Program-made: the position numbers and the translations under genes
Shown here: in pieces, positions 17,994 through 25,906 of the stretch
How positions within the stretch are numbered: the first letter of the stretch is position 1
Layout of the letters: each line of letters opens with the position of its first letter
The notes under the pieces: model-generated
The model's database searches: none
The model's input: the letters and a program-made list of their open reading frames with translations, nothing else
Told to the model about the DNA's origin: nothing
Assembly (NCBI GenBank): GCA_041695085.1
Contig: JBGFRO010000009.1
Span: forward strand, 66,925 to 130,924
Length of the DNA: 64,000 nt
From: DYFT01 sp041695085
GTDB taxonomy: Bacteria; Bacteroidota; Ignavibacteria; UBA10030
Direction of reading: 5' to 3'

Positions 17994-18034
17994 CCTCGGA
18001 GAGCGCTGCAACTGATTGTCAGGAGTGTACTTGA

Positions 18035-18089
18035 CCGAAATCAAAACGCACGGGTGAAGGCCCTCCCCCCGCTCCGCCGACGATTTCGG
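18035..18089. repeat. REP-like unit 3
   Basis: CCGAAATC then AAAACGCACG, closing with GATTTCGG at 18082-18089; an additional GAAGGCCC/GGGCCTTC-type pairing strengthens the hairpin. The remaining spacer 18090-18310 holds no recognised gene; on its minus strand, the stretch near 18193-18268 reads SLQSILNEQRKDIVREMMKK and stops, possibly the tail of a lost gene. Confidence 0.65.
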
Positions 18090-18314
18090 GGGCCTTCGCA
18101 CCACAGACAATAGCACTCTGCTCTTCGTCGAGTTGTAAGGCCGTTCTTATCATACATCCCCAAGAAAGAGCAAGCGATGTTTCTGCGTAACATCACTTAT
18201 TCACTTTCTTCATCATCTCTCTCACGATATCCTTCCGTTGTTCGTTGAGGATGCTCTGCAGCGAGAGCGATTACGCTGTGGACGGCACGTCCTTTACGCT
18301 TCCCAACACCAATA

Positions 18315-18346
18315 GAAAAAGCCAGCCTCCGCCCAAGGCTGGCTTT
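18315..18346 (-). terminator. Rho-independent terminator of the DUF3276 gene
   Basis: An 11-bp stem AAAGCCAGCCT with its complement at 18336-18346, loop of seven; read on the minus strand the stem is followed by a short T-run. It lies about 20 bp past the DUF3276 stop codon. Confidence 0.85.
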
Positions 18347-18367
18347 GTTCGATCAGGAGTTCAACGA

Positions 18368-18592
18368 TTAGCTCCCCACAGCCGCCACGGCATCGTTGAT
18401 CGCCTGCCGAAACTGCTCAATCGACTCGCTGAACACGCGCAGCGTTACACGCTCCTTTTTCTGCTCGCTGTTGAGTTTGTTTTCAGAGATCGCCAGGTAC
18501 TTCTTCCCGTTTTTCGCTTCTCGTATGTCCACAAAATAGGTGGTGCGACCTGCACGAACCATTGTTGAATACACTGCATTGTTTTTTGCCAT
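18368..18592 (-). CDS. DUF3276 / PUR-alpha-like nucleic-acid-binding protein
   Basis: 74 residues from the ATG at 18592, with GGAGG six bases upstream. The sequence MVRAGRTTYFVDIREAKNGK, then KYLAISENKL and RVFSESIEQFRQAI, is the PUR-repeat pattern (strand-strand-strand-helix) of DUF3276 proteins, which occur in Bacteroidota, Chlorobi and spirochaetes and bind single-stranded DNA or RNA as dimers. The only gene in its unit; terminator directly behind. Its upstream region (18638-18670) carries an element shared with the sigma-factor gene at 20.7 kb, which suggests that the sigma factor may control it. Confidence 0.88.
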   Translation of the reverse strand: MAKNNAVYSTMVRAGRTTYFVDIREAKNGKKYLAISENKLNSEQKKERVTLRVFSESIEQFRQAINDAVAAVGS

Positions 18593-18637
18593 ATGATCCT
18601 CCACTCAGGAAAAGATGAACGAAATGGATTGATGAGC

Positions 18638-18670
18638 GCTCCTGAGAAGAGTAACGAAAAGAGGTAACAG
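18638..18670 (-). promoter_or_regulatory. Conserved element upstream of DUF3276, shared with the sigma gene
   Basis: Read on the minus strand it begins CTGTTACCTCTTTTCGTT (18 bases identical to the copy at 20669-20700) and continues with 8 of 11 further matches plus AGC. It ends 46 bp upstream of the DUF3276 start. Possible promoter or operator; function inferred only from its recurrence. Confidence 0.55.
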
Positions 18671-18736
18671 CTCACTGCGGGGGTTGGGAACGAGGGAACC
18701 TAACGGCCCGATATCAGAACGGAGGAGAAGCCAAGC

Positions 18737-19300
18737 TCAGGTGAGACGGCGGGCGCGGTCATTCAACTCTTCCGGCTCTGCCTTCACCATGTACTGAGTT
18801 GCTTGTTCCATGACGGCCGCACCCGGGGGCTGGATTTGACGCATCTTTCGCGCCAGCGCCTCTTCACTTACATCGAAGATGCGACGTAACTCAGCCGTCG
18901 AGCGCCCTTGGCGCAGATAACGAGCGAGGAGGTGTGTAGGCATCAGCAGTTCCGCCGCACATTCATCTGCCTCCATATTGTAGAGAGCGACCTGCTCCGG
19001 GGTGCAGCGCGACTCCGACGGATGCTGCAAAATAATGTGGCCAAGCTCGTGACCAATGGAAAACCGTTGGCGGTGCCGATGATGTCGGCTGTTGATGCCG
19101 ATCAGTTTATCACGACTGCTGACGATCGCAGAAAACTCGTCCGGCACGAGCGTGAGAGGAACGATCTGAAAACCGAGCATGGTTGCGATGCGTTCGATCG
19201 GCACCGGTGGTTTGATCGTGCCATGCAGACTTTCATAAATAATCAGCGTCTCTTGTGCAGCAATCAAGCACACCTCGGTCCGTTTACGAAGTGGGGTCAT
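18737..19300 (-). CDS. ImmA/IrrE-family metallo-endopeptidase
   Basis: 187 residues from the ATG at 19300 (a TTG eight codons upstream is less likely). Zinc motif FSIGHELGHIILQH with His84, Glu85 and His88; a third ligand is expected in MEADECAAELLMP (about residues 110-121). This is the COG2856 fold of ImmA and IrrE, site-specific proteases that cut XRE-type repressors and so switch genes on. The gene lies 112 bp after an XRE-like protein gene and a sigma-factor gene in the same direction, so its target may be that XRE-like protein. Cytoplasmic. C-terminal 60 residues (RYLRQGRSTAELRRIFDVSE) resemble the usual helical tail of the family. Confidence 0.9.
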   Translation of the reverse strand: MTPLRKRTEVCLIAAQETLIIYESLHGTIKPPVPIERIATMLGFQIVPLTLVPDEFSAIVSSRDKLIGINSRHHRHRQRFSIGHELGHIILQHPSESRCTPEQVALYNMEADECAAELLMPTHLLARYLRQGRSTAELRRIFDVSEEALARKMRQIQPPGAAVMEQATQYMVKAEPEELNDRARRLT

Positions 19301-19412
19301 CGTTTTGATTCCGGTGCTGTGCAAAGAAATGTATTATGTAACGCTGGCAGCTGGCGTGCTTCTCGGGTAGGCATCCTTTGCTGCAGGGTTCTGAATTAAG
19401 AGCCGTGTGCAG

Positions 19413-20021
19413 TCACGTTTGCTTCAAGCCTCGGGCGATGTTATTCAGGAGGAGATGTAATTTGATTTCCTCTTCAGGGGGCACGGGAAGATGTGCACGA
19501 GCATAGAGTTCCTCTGCCGCTTGTTCTAATGTAACGGATCGTTTCGTTTTGCTTTTCCTTCCATCGTAGCGTGCCAGCGTTGTCTGAAACGAAGCGCGGA
19601 AATAGACCAGACGGTGTGTCCGTCGCACCATCTCCTCAAACACCTCAAACGGAAGCGAAAAGAGCCGGATGAATTTCTGCCATGAGTCGGCGGGGACTTT
19701 GAGCGGTGAGAGTCGATCCCGCTCCACGAGCTTATAGTGATTTGCAGACAGGCCGAGGCGCGTGGAGAGCTCGCGGACATCGAGCGACTGCTCCTGTCGT
19801 ACAGAACGTAGATACAATCCAACAGTGAGTACCGCTCCTGGCTCTTTGCCGGCCGATGCGAGAGCCGCTTCGAGGCGTTGTACCAGCGTGCGCTTCGCCG
19901 CAAGCGATGTAACAGCCTTCGGTTGTTTTCGAAGCACGCTCTTCTCGTACAAACCATGCGTTGTGATGCGTCCTTCGAGGTATCCAAGCTGTAAGAGGAA
20001 ATCGAGTATATCTTGATTCAT
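19413..20021 (-). CDS. XRE-like helix-turn-helix protein
   Basis: 202 residues. Residues about 65-115 (LTVGLYLRSVRQEQSLDVRE, LSTRLGLSANHYKLVERDRL) read as an XRE/Cro-type helix-turn-helix, although the flanking regions are not standard. The N-terminal 60 residues are basic and helical; the C-terminus (LEQAAEELYARAHLPVPPEE) is helical too. Its start overlaps the sigma-factor stop by four bases (ATGA), so the two are made together. In ImmA/IrrE systems the neighbouring XRE protein is the protease substrate; here it might instead act as an anti-sigma or co-regulator. No close family recognised beyond the HTH. Confidence 0.65.
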   Translation of the reverse strand: MNQDILDFLLQLGYLEGRITTHGLYEKSVLRKQPKAVTSLAAKRTLVQRLEAALASAGKEPGAVLTVGLYLRSVRQEQSLDVRELSTRLGLSANHYKLVERDRLSPLKVPADSWQKFIRLFSLPFEVFEEMVRRTHRLVYFRASFQTTLARYDGRKSKTKRSVTLEQAAEELYARAHLPVPPEEEIKLHLLLNNIARGLKQT

Positions 20022-20668
20022 ACTGGTTTCAGTTCCGGATGCCGCTCGCTAAGAATGCGGACAAGTTTTTTCTTCACGCGGGCGTGATACACTTTTAATA
20101 TCCGTGCAGATTTGCCCGTGTAGCGGGAGATCTCCTCGTACGGAACGTCGAGCGCCCGGCACCGCAGCAAGACCCGTTCCCACGGTTCGAGCTGGTCGAG
20201 TGCTTCAACGAGCGCCTGAAGTTTGGAAGAACCGTGTTCGGTATCGTCATCATCCTCTGAATCGCGACGAACCGCAGCCTCATATTGCCGGAGAATCGAT
20301 TTCATCACCTCGTATTCGGTTGAACTGTATGTTTCTTCCTCCTCCAACGCCGTTTCCTGAAACGACTCGAACAGACCCTCCGTTATCAACCGCTGTCGCT
20401 TATAGTCGCGCACCTTGTTGCGAAAAATGGTCATCACCCAGTAATGGAAATCACCGTCGCTGCGAAGAAATTCGAACGTGTCGATTTTCGTCACAACGGT
20501 CAGCAGAACATCACCCACCAGCTCCTCGGCGTCAAGGTGGGGAACGGAAAACGTACGTTTTGCTTCACCCAGAAGTCTATCTTGGTAGAGTTCAACAAGG
20601 TGCGTGCAACCAAGTCGGTGCCCGGACTTGAGTTCGTGGACCAGTTGCCGGTTGGGGATCCGCGCCAT
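20018..20668 (-). CDS. Sigma-70 family RNA polymerase sigma factor
   Basis: 216 residues. Region 2 is seen in LVELYQDRLLGEAKRTF, HLDAEELVGDVLLTVVTKID and FHYWVMTIFRNKVRDYKRQR; region 4 in ALDQLEPWERVLLRCRALDV, PYEEISRYTGKSARILKVYH and ARVKKKLVRILSE. An acidic linker (RRDSEDDDDTEHG, about residues 135-147) joins the two. No region 1 or 3, so it is of the ECF type. It is translationally coupled to an XRE-like gene rather than to a zinc-finger anti-sigma gene, which is unusual. The gene begins one base after the conserved element shared with the DUF3276 promoter, so it may make a nearly leaderless message. Confidence 0.82.
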   Translation of the reverse strand: MARIPNRQLVHELKSGHRLGCTHLVELYQDRLLGEAKRTFSVPHLDAEELVGDVLLTVVTKIDTFEFLRSDGDFHYWVMTIFRNKVRDYKRQRLITEGLFESFQETALEEEETYSSTEYEVMKSILRQYEAAVRRDSEDDDDTEHGSSKLQALVEALDQLEPWERVLLRCRALDVPYEEISRYTGKSARILKVYHARVKKKLVRILSERHPELKPV

Positions 20669-20700
20669 GCTCTAAGAACAGAAACGAAAAGAGGTAACAG
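20669..20700 (-). promoter_or_regulatory. Conserved element immediately upstream of the sigma gene
   Basis: On the minus strand it reads CTGTTACCTCTTTTCGTT followed by a T-rich stretch and AGC, ending directly at the sigma ATG. Same as 18638-18670. If it is a promoter recognised by this sigma factor (TGTTACC as the -35 part), the gene would be autoregulated. Confidence 0.5.
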
Positions 20701-21170
20701 TGATCGTTCGCCATTTTAAAAAATTCGCGGAAAACATACGAATTGGCACATCGAGAATCAAGAGGCTGCTTTCTCAGAATGAGACCCGGCTTTCTCGTCA
20801 CGAATCGCTCAAGGCTGAATCCCTCGAAATCTCTGCGTCGGAAGCGTTAATGCGAGGTCAACCTACCTGAATTTTTGAAAACCGGTAATAATTACTCGGC
20901 GTCAGGATCAATACCACCTAAAATCCACCACGCCTGTCAGTGCCGGGCAGGGATTCACCCCGATTTACTGTGGAGAAGAATGATGGAGAGAGAGGATTTT
21001 CTTTTTGAGCTTTCAAATACAGCGCAAAGAACGGTTTTTTTCGTCTCAACAATATTCTGTGGTCCTGTCTCTTCGCAGCGAATCTTCTTTCTTTGTCGTG
21101 TGCTAATCCGTGAATCGGTGGTTGATGTTTGTCGCTGAGTAGTTAGAACCGGTAGTCACTTCCCCAACGG
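20701..21170. other. Intergenic region, 470 bp, no gene recognised
   Basis: AT-rich near 20715-20750 and 20990-21060. A short open frame on the plus strand (20875-21138) has no ribosome site and no familiar composition, so I do not call it a gene. Confidence 0.4.
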
Positions 21171-23564
21171 TCATTCATATCGTAGTGCTTCAACCGGATT
21201 TGCCAGCGCGGCCTTGATTGCCTGGAAGCTCACGGTAGCAAGTGCAACGAGAAGTGCCGCCCCCCCTGCCACAAGAAACACCCACCAACCGATGTCGACA
21301 CGATAGGCGAAATTTTGTAACAAACGATTCAATCCGTAGTACGCAAGCGGAGTCGCAACGATCAGTGCAACGACGACAAGTCGGGCAAATTCCTTGGAAA
21401 GGAGTCCCATAATGTTTATCACCGAAGCCCCGAGGACCTTTCGGATCCCGATCTCTTTCGTCCGCTGCTGGATGCTGTACGTGGCCAGACCGAACAGACC
21501 GAGACAAGCAATAAACAGCGCGAGGCCTGCAAAAAGTCCGAAGAGTTGTGTCAGTCTTCGTTCGCTCTGATAGAGACGTTCGTAATCCTGATCCAGGAAT
21601 GAATACTCGAATGGTCGTTCCGGCGCCAACTTCTCCCACACAGCTTTGACCTGTTTGATCGTTTCGGTCTTGTCTCCTGGTTTAAGCCGAATCGCGAAGT
21701 ATTGTGGAACCCATCTGATGAACGGAAAGACGATCGGTTTGATCTCGGAGTGCAGCGACTGAAAGTGAAAATCATCAACCACACCAATCACCCTCCCCTC
21801 CACATTACCCCCATACCGAAGCCGCTTTCCAAGCGGATGTTTCCATCCGAGCGCATGGGCTGCCGAGCGGTTGATGAGGAAGGCAGATGAATCGGTTGGA
21901 TGATCAGTCGAAAAGTTTCTTCCTTCAACAATCTTCAGTCCAAGGACATCAACAAACTTCTCGTCCACCATTGCATAGGTGAGCGATGTGATTCGGTAAT
22001 TCGCGGGCTGCTCGGGTTCGAATCCCATCGAGTCAAAATCGTAACCGGGAAGCGTTTGCACCATTGAGACCGCACCGACTCCGGGATTCATCTCCGCCTC
22101 ACGTACGAACACCCGACGCTTTTCTCCCAACGCTCCGGCCCCGCGAACGACAAGCACAGAGGAACGGTCAAAGCCAAGGTTTTTCTCCATCACGTACTGC
22201 ATCTGGTGTTGCAGAACGATCGTCCCCGTCATCAACGCGATGCAGACGCAAAACTGAAAGACGACAAGCGTGCTCCGGAGTACGCTTCTGATGGAGAGCC
22301 CCGCGAGCCTTGACGAATTCGAGGTCAACCGGCCTTTCAGGACAGAGACGGGAGAAAACGAAGAAATCACCAACGCCGGATACAGACCGGCGACAAAGGC
22401 CGTGATGAGCACGAAACCACACAACAGTACAAGAACGAACGGGTTACTGTACTCAAGCGAGAGCTGTTTGGCGGTAAACGCATTGAGATTCGGAAGGGTG
22501 ATCTCTGTCAAGGCCATCGCGAACACCATGGCGCAGCAAACATACACAACTGACTCCAGGAAGAATTGCGTCAGAAGTTGGGTGCGATCTGCCCCCACAA
22601 CTTTCCGGACACCCACCTCGCGCGCACGCTCATTTGCTCGCGCGGTCGTGAGGTTCATAAAATTGATGCAGGCGAGCAGTAGAATAAAAACGGCCACCGC
22701 TGACATGAGATAGACCGTGTCGATGCTTCCGGTCTGGCCGATTTCGTACGCGTAGTTCGACCGAAGATAGATGTCATACAGCGGATCAAACCTGAATCGG
22801 AAATAATCGGTGCTTCCCCCACCGATGCCCTGCCTCTGGATTCCCTGAAAATGTTTATGAAACTTCTCCTCCAGTGCGGTAATCGACGTGCCGCGCTTCA
22901 TTAAGACATAGGTATAGACTGTTGCCGATCCCCACTGTGCGCGCCGGTCTCGAACAAGAGGCAACGTCTCGAGCGGTGCAAGGAAATCAAACCGAAAGTG
23001 CGATTGTGGCGGGAATGGCTTCACAATGGCAGCAACCCGCAGAGTCGTTCCATCGCTCAGTTGTATACTTCGACCTACAGCATGCTGAGTGCCGAAGTAC
23101 TTCAATGCTGTGGTGGTGGTGAGCACAACGTTGTCCGGAGCATTCAAGGCGGTAGCCGCATCACCTGAGAGAAATTCCACAGTAAAGACGCGGAAGAAAC
23201 TCGGTTCGGCGTAAACAAAGCCCTCCTCACGAATGAGCGAGCCTTGATGCCGCACCAGCCGGCTCCACGGACGAATGCGGACAACCTCCTCCACCTCGGG
23301 AAATCCCTCCCGCAGAGCTTCCCCAAGAGGAACTGGACCAAGGGGGATTTTCCACTCGTTATCCCCTACTTTTCCCTCCCAGACCGCCCGATAGATTCTG
23401 TCCCCCTTGTCGTGGAACCGGTCGTAACTGATTTCATCGCTTATCCACAATGCAATCAACAAGAACACCGCGCTTCCCACCGCCAGGCCGGCTATGGTGA
23501 GAAGAGAATATCCTTTCTTTCGAATCAACGTCCGAAAGGCGACCTTCAGATAAGTGATCAGCAT
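21171..23564 (-). CDS. ABC transporter permease, MacB/FtsX type
   Basis: 797 residues. First membrane segment at about residues 20-42 (YSLLTIAGLAVGSAVFLLIA), a large periplasmic MacB core domain (about 45-270), an FtsX domain with three membrane segments (VYLMSAVAVFILLLACINFM and VVGADRTQLLTQFFLES about 280-400), a second periplasmic domain, and a second FtsX domain at 670-797 (LFGLFAGLALFIACLGLFGL, KEIGIRKVLGASVINIMGLL) ending ALANPVEALRYE. This is the duplicated-FtsX form common in Bacteroidota. It works with the ATPase and the HlyD-type adaptor in the same operon as a tripartite or lipoprotein/peptide exporter; no outer-membrane TolC gene is present here. Substrate unknown. Confidence 0.9.
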   Translation of the reverse strand: MLITYLKVAFRTLIRKKGYSLLTIAGLAVGSAVFLLIALWISDEISYDRFHDKGDRIYRAVWEGKVGDNEWKIPLGPVPLGEALREGFPEVEEVVRIRPWSRLVRHQGSLIREEGFVYAEPSFFRVFTVEFLSGDAATALNAPDNVVLTTTTALKYFGTQHAVGRSIQLSDGTTLRVAAIVKPFPPQSHFRFDFLAPLETLPLVRDRRAQWGSATVYTYVLMKRGTSITALEEKFHKHFQGIQRQGIGGGSTDYFRFRFDPLYDIYLRSNYAYEIGQTGSIDTVYLMSAVAVFILLLACINFMNLTTARANERAREVGVRKVVGADRTQLLTQFFLESVVYVCCAMVFAMALTEITLPNLNAFTAKQLSLEYSNPFVLVLLCGFVLITAFVAGLYPALVISSFSPVSVLKGRLTSNSSRLAGLSIRSVLRSTLVVFQFCVCIALMTGTIVLQHQMQYVMEKNLGFDRSSVLVVRGAGALGEKRRVFVREAEMNPGVGAVSMVQTLPGYDFDSMGFEPEQPANYRITSLTYAMVDEKFVDVLGLKIVEGRNFSTDHPTDSSAFLINRSAAHALGWKHPLGKRLRYGGNVEGRVIGVVDDFHFQSLHSEIKPIVFPFIRWVPQYFAIRLKPGDKTETIKQVKAVWEKLAPERPFEYSFLDQDYERLYQSERRLTQLFGLFAGLALFIACLGLFGLATYSIQQRTKEIGIRKVLGASVINIMGLLSKEFARLVVVALIVATPLAYYGLNRLLQNFAYRVDIGWWVFLVAGGAALLVALATVSFQAIKAALANPVEALRYE

Positions 23565-23608
23565 CGCTATCCTCGCAGTGGTTCATCGAACATTCGGCTT
23601 TACGATAT

Positions 23609-24298
23609 TCATGTATACAGTTGCTCTTTGATGTTTTCGGTAACAACATGTCCATCAAAAAGGTGAATGATTCGGTGTGCATAATTTGCCTGCTCGGAGG
23701 AATGGGTCACCATCACAATCGTTGTCCCGGCCTCGTTGAGGTTTGTCAGAAGTTTCATAACTTCTTGACCATTCGCAGAATCAAGATTGCCTGTTGGCTC
23801 ATCAGCCAGAATGAGTTGAGGATTTGCAATGATTGCCCGAGCAACAGCGACGCGCTGCTGTTGTCCCCCTGAGAGCTGCTGGGGAAAGTGATCCGCACGG
23901 TGTACAATATGCATCTGCTCCAAAGCGTTCTTGACGCGCTTTTCCCGCTCCGATGAGGAAATTCCGAGATACACGAGGGGAAGCTCCACATTCTCAAACA
24001 CCGTCAGTTCGTCGATCAGATTAAAACTCTGGAAAACAAAACCAATGTTTGCTTTGCGCAACTGCGCGCGTTGACGCTCGGAATATTTCGAAACCTCCTG
24101 ACCGAGGAAGTAGTATTCGCCTTCCGTGGGCTGATCAAGCAGACCGAGGACGTTTAACAAGGTTGACTTACCGCAACCCGACGGTCCCATCACAGCAACA
24201 AATTCTCCCACCTGAATTTTAATGTTCACACTGGCAAGTGCGGTCGTTTCAACTTCGCCGGTTGTATAAACACGCTTCAGGTTTCTGGTTTCGATCAT
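23609..24298 (-). CDS. ABC transporter ATP-binding protein (MacB/LolD type)
   Basis: 229 residues. Walker A GPSGCGKST (residues 38-46), Q-loop FVFQSFNLID, signature LSGGQQQRVAVARA, Walker B LILADEPTGNLDS and switch histidine in MVTHSSEQ. The MacB/LolD/FtsE subgroup is recognised from NVLGLLDQPTEGEYYFLG. It powers the FtsX-type permease encoded 44 bp downstream, in the cytoplasm at the inner membrane. The adaptor gene lies 42 bp upstream, so adaptor, ATPase and permease form an operon. Confidence 0.95.
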   Translation of the reverse strand: MIETRNLKRVYTTGEVETTALASVNIKIQVGEFVAVMGPSGCGKSTLLNVLGLLDQPTEGEYYFLGQEVSKYSERQRAQLRKANIGFVFQSFNLIDELTVFENVELPLVYLGISSSEREKRVKNALEQMHIVHRADHFPQQLSGGQQQRVAVARAIIANPQLILADEPTGNLDSANGQEVMKLLTNLNEAGTTIVMVTHSSEQANYAHRIIHLFDGHVVTENIKEQLYT

Positions 24299-24340
24299 AG
24301 GTATTCTCCCTCTGATGAAAATAATTCAAAAGTAGATCGA

Positions 24341-25639
24341 TCAGCGTTGGAGGACCAATATCTCTGCATTCCCAAATTGATCATACGACGAGGTGATAAC
24401 TCGATCTCCCGGCTCAAGTCCTTCCAGCACCTCAAACATCTGAGGGTTTTGTCTTCCTATCGTTATGGTACGCTTCACCGCAAACTCGCTGGAGCGGTCG
24501 AGCACGTAGACCCATCTCCCCCCTGTCACGTGGTAGAAGCCTCCGCGAGGAAGCAGAATTGCTTCTGAGAGTTCACTTAACTCGAGCCGAACCGGCAAAG
24601 TTTGCCCGCGGCGAATCCCAACGGGAGCCTCGCCAACAAACTCAAGGTCGACTTCGAACCGACCACCGATGACTTCAGGGTAAACCTTTTGGATGACGAC
24701 ACTGTAACGTTTGCCCGCGACATCTGCCTGGCCGTTCTGACCGAGATTGATGCGCGAAATATAGAACTCGTCGATCGCAGCACGAACCTTAAACTTCTCC
24801 AGCACATCGATTTGGCCGAGGCGCTGACCAGCTGATTTGGATTGACCGATTTCCGCATTCAGTGAGCTCAGTTGTCCGCTGATGGGAGCCCGTACGGTAA
24901 GGTTGGACAGACTTTGCCGCACCATCTCCAGGTTCGCATGAAGTCGGTTGATGGATGACTCCAACTGACGAAGTTGATTGACACGCAACAGAGAGTCTTG
25001 TTTGAAATTCTCGCGTGCCAGAGAAAGACGTTTCTGCCAGTGAACAAAATCGTTCTTGCTCCGAATAAATTCTTCGGGGGAGATGAGATCCTTCGCACGC
25101 AGTGCCGAATCTCGCACAAAGGAAAGACTTGCTTGCCGAGCCAAATTCTCTACATCCGCCAACTGACTTTGTACGCTGATGGTGTTCTGTTCAATTGCAA
25201 GACGACGGTTCTGGGCATTGTTGATCTGCTCGTAGGTCAGGGCCTCGCGGTACATCACATCAAGCTGCAACCCGGTATTCGCAAGGCGGAGAATGGGATC
25301 TCCCCTCTTCACCATCGATCCAGCTTCGACAAAAATCTTCTCAACCCTTCCTCCTTCAATTGCGTCGAGGTAAAATGTTTCAATTGGAAGAACGGTACCT
25401 TGAACAGCAACAAACTCCTGGAACGGTCCTCGCTCCACTGTGGAAATTGTTATCCGGTCAACATCGACATTCAACCGGCTGCCTTTCTCTACAAAAAAGA
25501 AGCTGTAGAGAATAAAAGCCATAAGGAATAGGGCAAACGTCGCAACCACGATTCGTTTCGTACTCCAGCTCCTCTTGTCGAGCTTCCGATCCATCGAGGC
25601 CTGCGAGAGAGGATCAAAGTTTGGATCAAGAGAATGCAT
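24341..25639 (-). CDS. HlyD/MacA-family periplasmic adaptor
   Basis: 432 residues. A membrane anchor at about residues 29-51 (IVVATFALFLMAFILYSFFF), a lipoyl/biotinyl-like half-domain (GTVLPIETFYLDAIEGGRVE, GSMVKRGDPILRL), a long coiled coil (about 125-245, LAIEQNTISVQSQLADVENL and LRQLESSINRLHANLEMVRQ), the second lipoyl half (LTVRAPISGQLSSLNAEIGQ) and a beta-barrel/proximal domain (LPRGGFYHVTGGRWVYVLDR). It bridges the inner-membrane exporter and an outer-membrane channel. First gene of the exporter operon. The family start is usually MDRK, which here would be the ATG at 25594; I keep the longer form but neither start has a good ribosome site. Divergent from a sigma54-type regulator. Confidence 0.9.
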   Translation of the reverse strand: MHSLDPNFDPLSQASMDRKLDKRSWSTKRIVVATFALFLMAFILYSFFFVEKGSRLNVDVDRITISTVERGPFQEFVAVQGTVLPIETFYLDAIEGGRVEKIFVEAGSMVKRGDPILRLANTGLQLDVMYREALTYEQINNAQNRRLAIEQNTISVQSQLADVENLARQASLSFVRDSALRAKDLISPEEFIRSKNDFVHWQKRLSLARENFKQDSLLRVNQLRQLESSINRLHANLEMVRQSLSNLTVRAPISGQLSSLNAEIGQSKSAGQRLGQIDVLEKFKVRAAIDEFYISRINLGQNGQADVAGKRYSVVIQKVYPEVIGGRFEVDLEFVGEAPVGIRRGQTLPVRLELSELSEAILLPRGGFYHVTGGRWVYVLDRSSEFAVKRTITIGRQNPQMFEVLEGLEPGDRVITSSYDQFGNAEILVLQR

Positions 25640-25688
25640 CGAGGTTTGTCTTCTTCTTCATTCAAGATCAAAGGAGTAAGGACCTCTC

Positions 25689-25704
25689 ATCAACAATCAC
25701 GCCG
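25689..25704 (-). promoter_or_regulatory. Possible sigma54 promoter of the exporter operon
   Basis: Minus strand reads CGGCGTGATTGTTGAT. It keeps GGC and TTG at sigma54 spacing but has GA in place of the -12 GC, so the match is partial. It lies 50 bp upstream of the adaptor start. Confidence 0.3.
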
Positions 25705-25755
25705 CAGGCAGGACTTCATTTTTATTACGGAATTTCACATTTTATTCGGGATCAT

Positions 25756-25792
25756 TGTCCGGATCCGGACAGTAACTGTCCAAAAGCGGACA
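25756..25792. promoter_or_regulatory. Paired TGTCC-N6-GGACA sites (likely activator-binding sites)
   Basis: TGTCCGGATCCGGACA at 25756-25771 is a perfect 16-bp palindrome; a second site at 25777-25792 keeps TGTCC and GGACA with six other bases between. The centres are 21 bp apart, two helical turns. Positioned between the divergent exporter operon and the NtrC-type regulator gene, about 100 bp from a sigma54-like promoter: the usual place for an upstream activator site. Confidence 0.7.
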
Positions 25793-25855
25793 AGCATTCG
25801 TGCTGACAAATCTTTTCTCAAGCTTTCGGAGGCCAGAGAGGGAGGGGCGTTCCCT

Positions 25856-25871
25856 GGGTACACAAGTTGCT
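25856..25871 (+). promoter_or_regulatory. Sigma54-like promoter of the regulator/kinase operon
   Basis: GGGTACACAAGTTGCT: GG at 25857-25858 and GC at 25869-25870 are ten bases apart, with ACA and TTGCT matching the TGGCACR-N4-TTGCW consensus. It ends 36 bp upstream of the regulator ATG. Confidence 0.6.
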
Positions 25872-25906
25872 ATGCCTTCTTTCCATACAGGTAATCTTGT
25901 TCAATC

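Noticed and set aside
17897..18089. Could be a CRISPR array because of spaced repeats
   Set aside because: Only two or three imperfect palindromic units without regular spacing or leader; no cas genes.
20875..21138. An 87-codon open frame in the gap before the ABC permease operon
   Set aside because: No ribosome site, no hydrophobic or domain pattern, and nothing similar is known to me.
22005..22030. GGGTTCGAATCCC, a T-arm-like sequence suggesting a tRNA
   Set aside because: It lies in the coding sequence of the ABC permease and has no cloverleaf around it.
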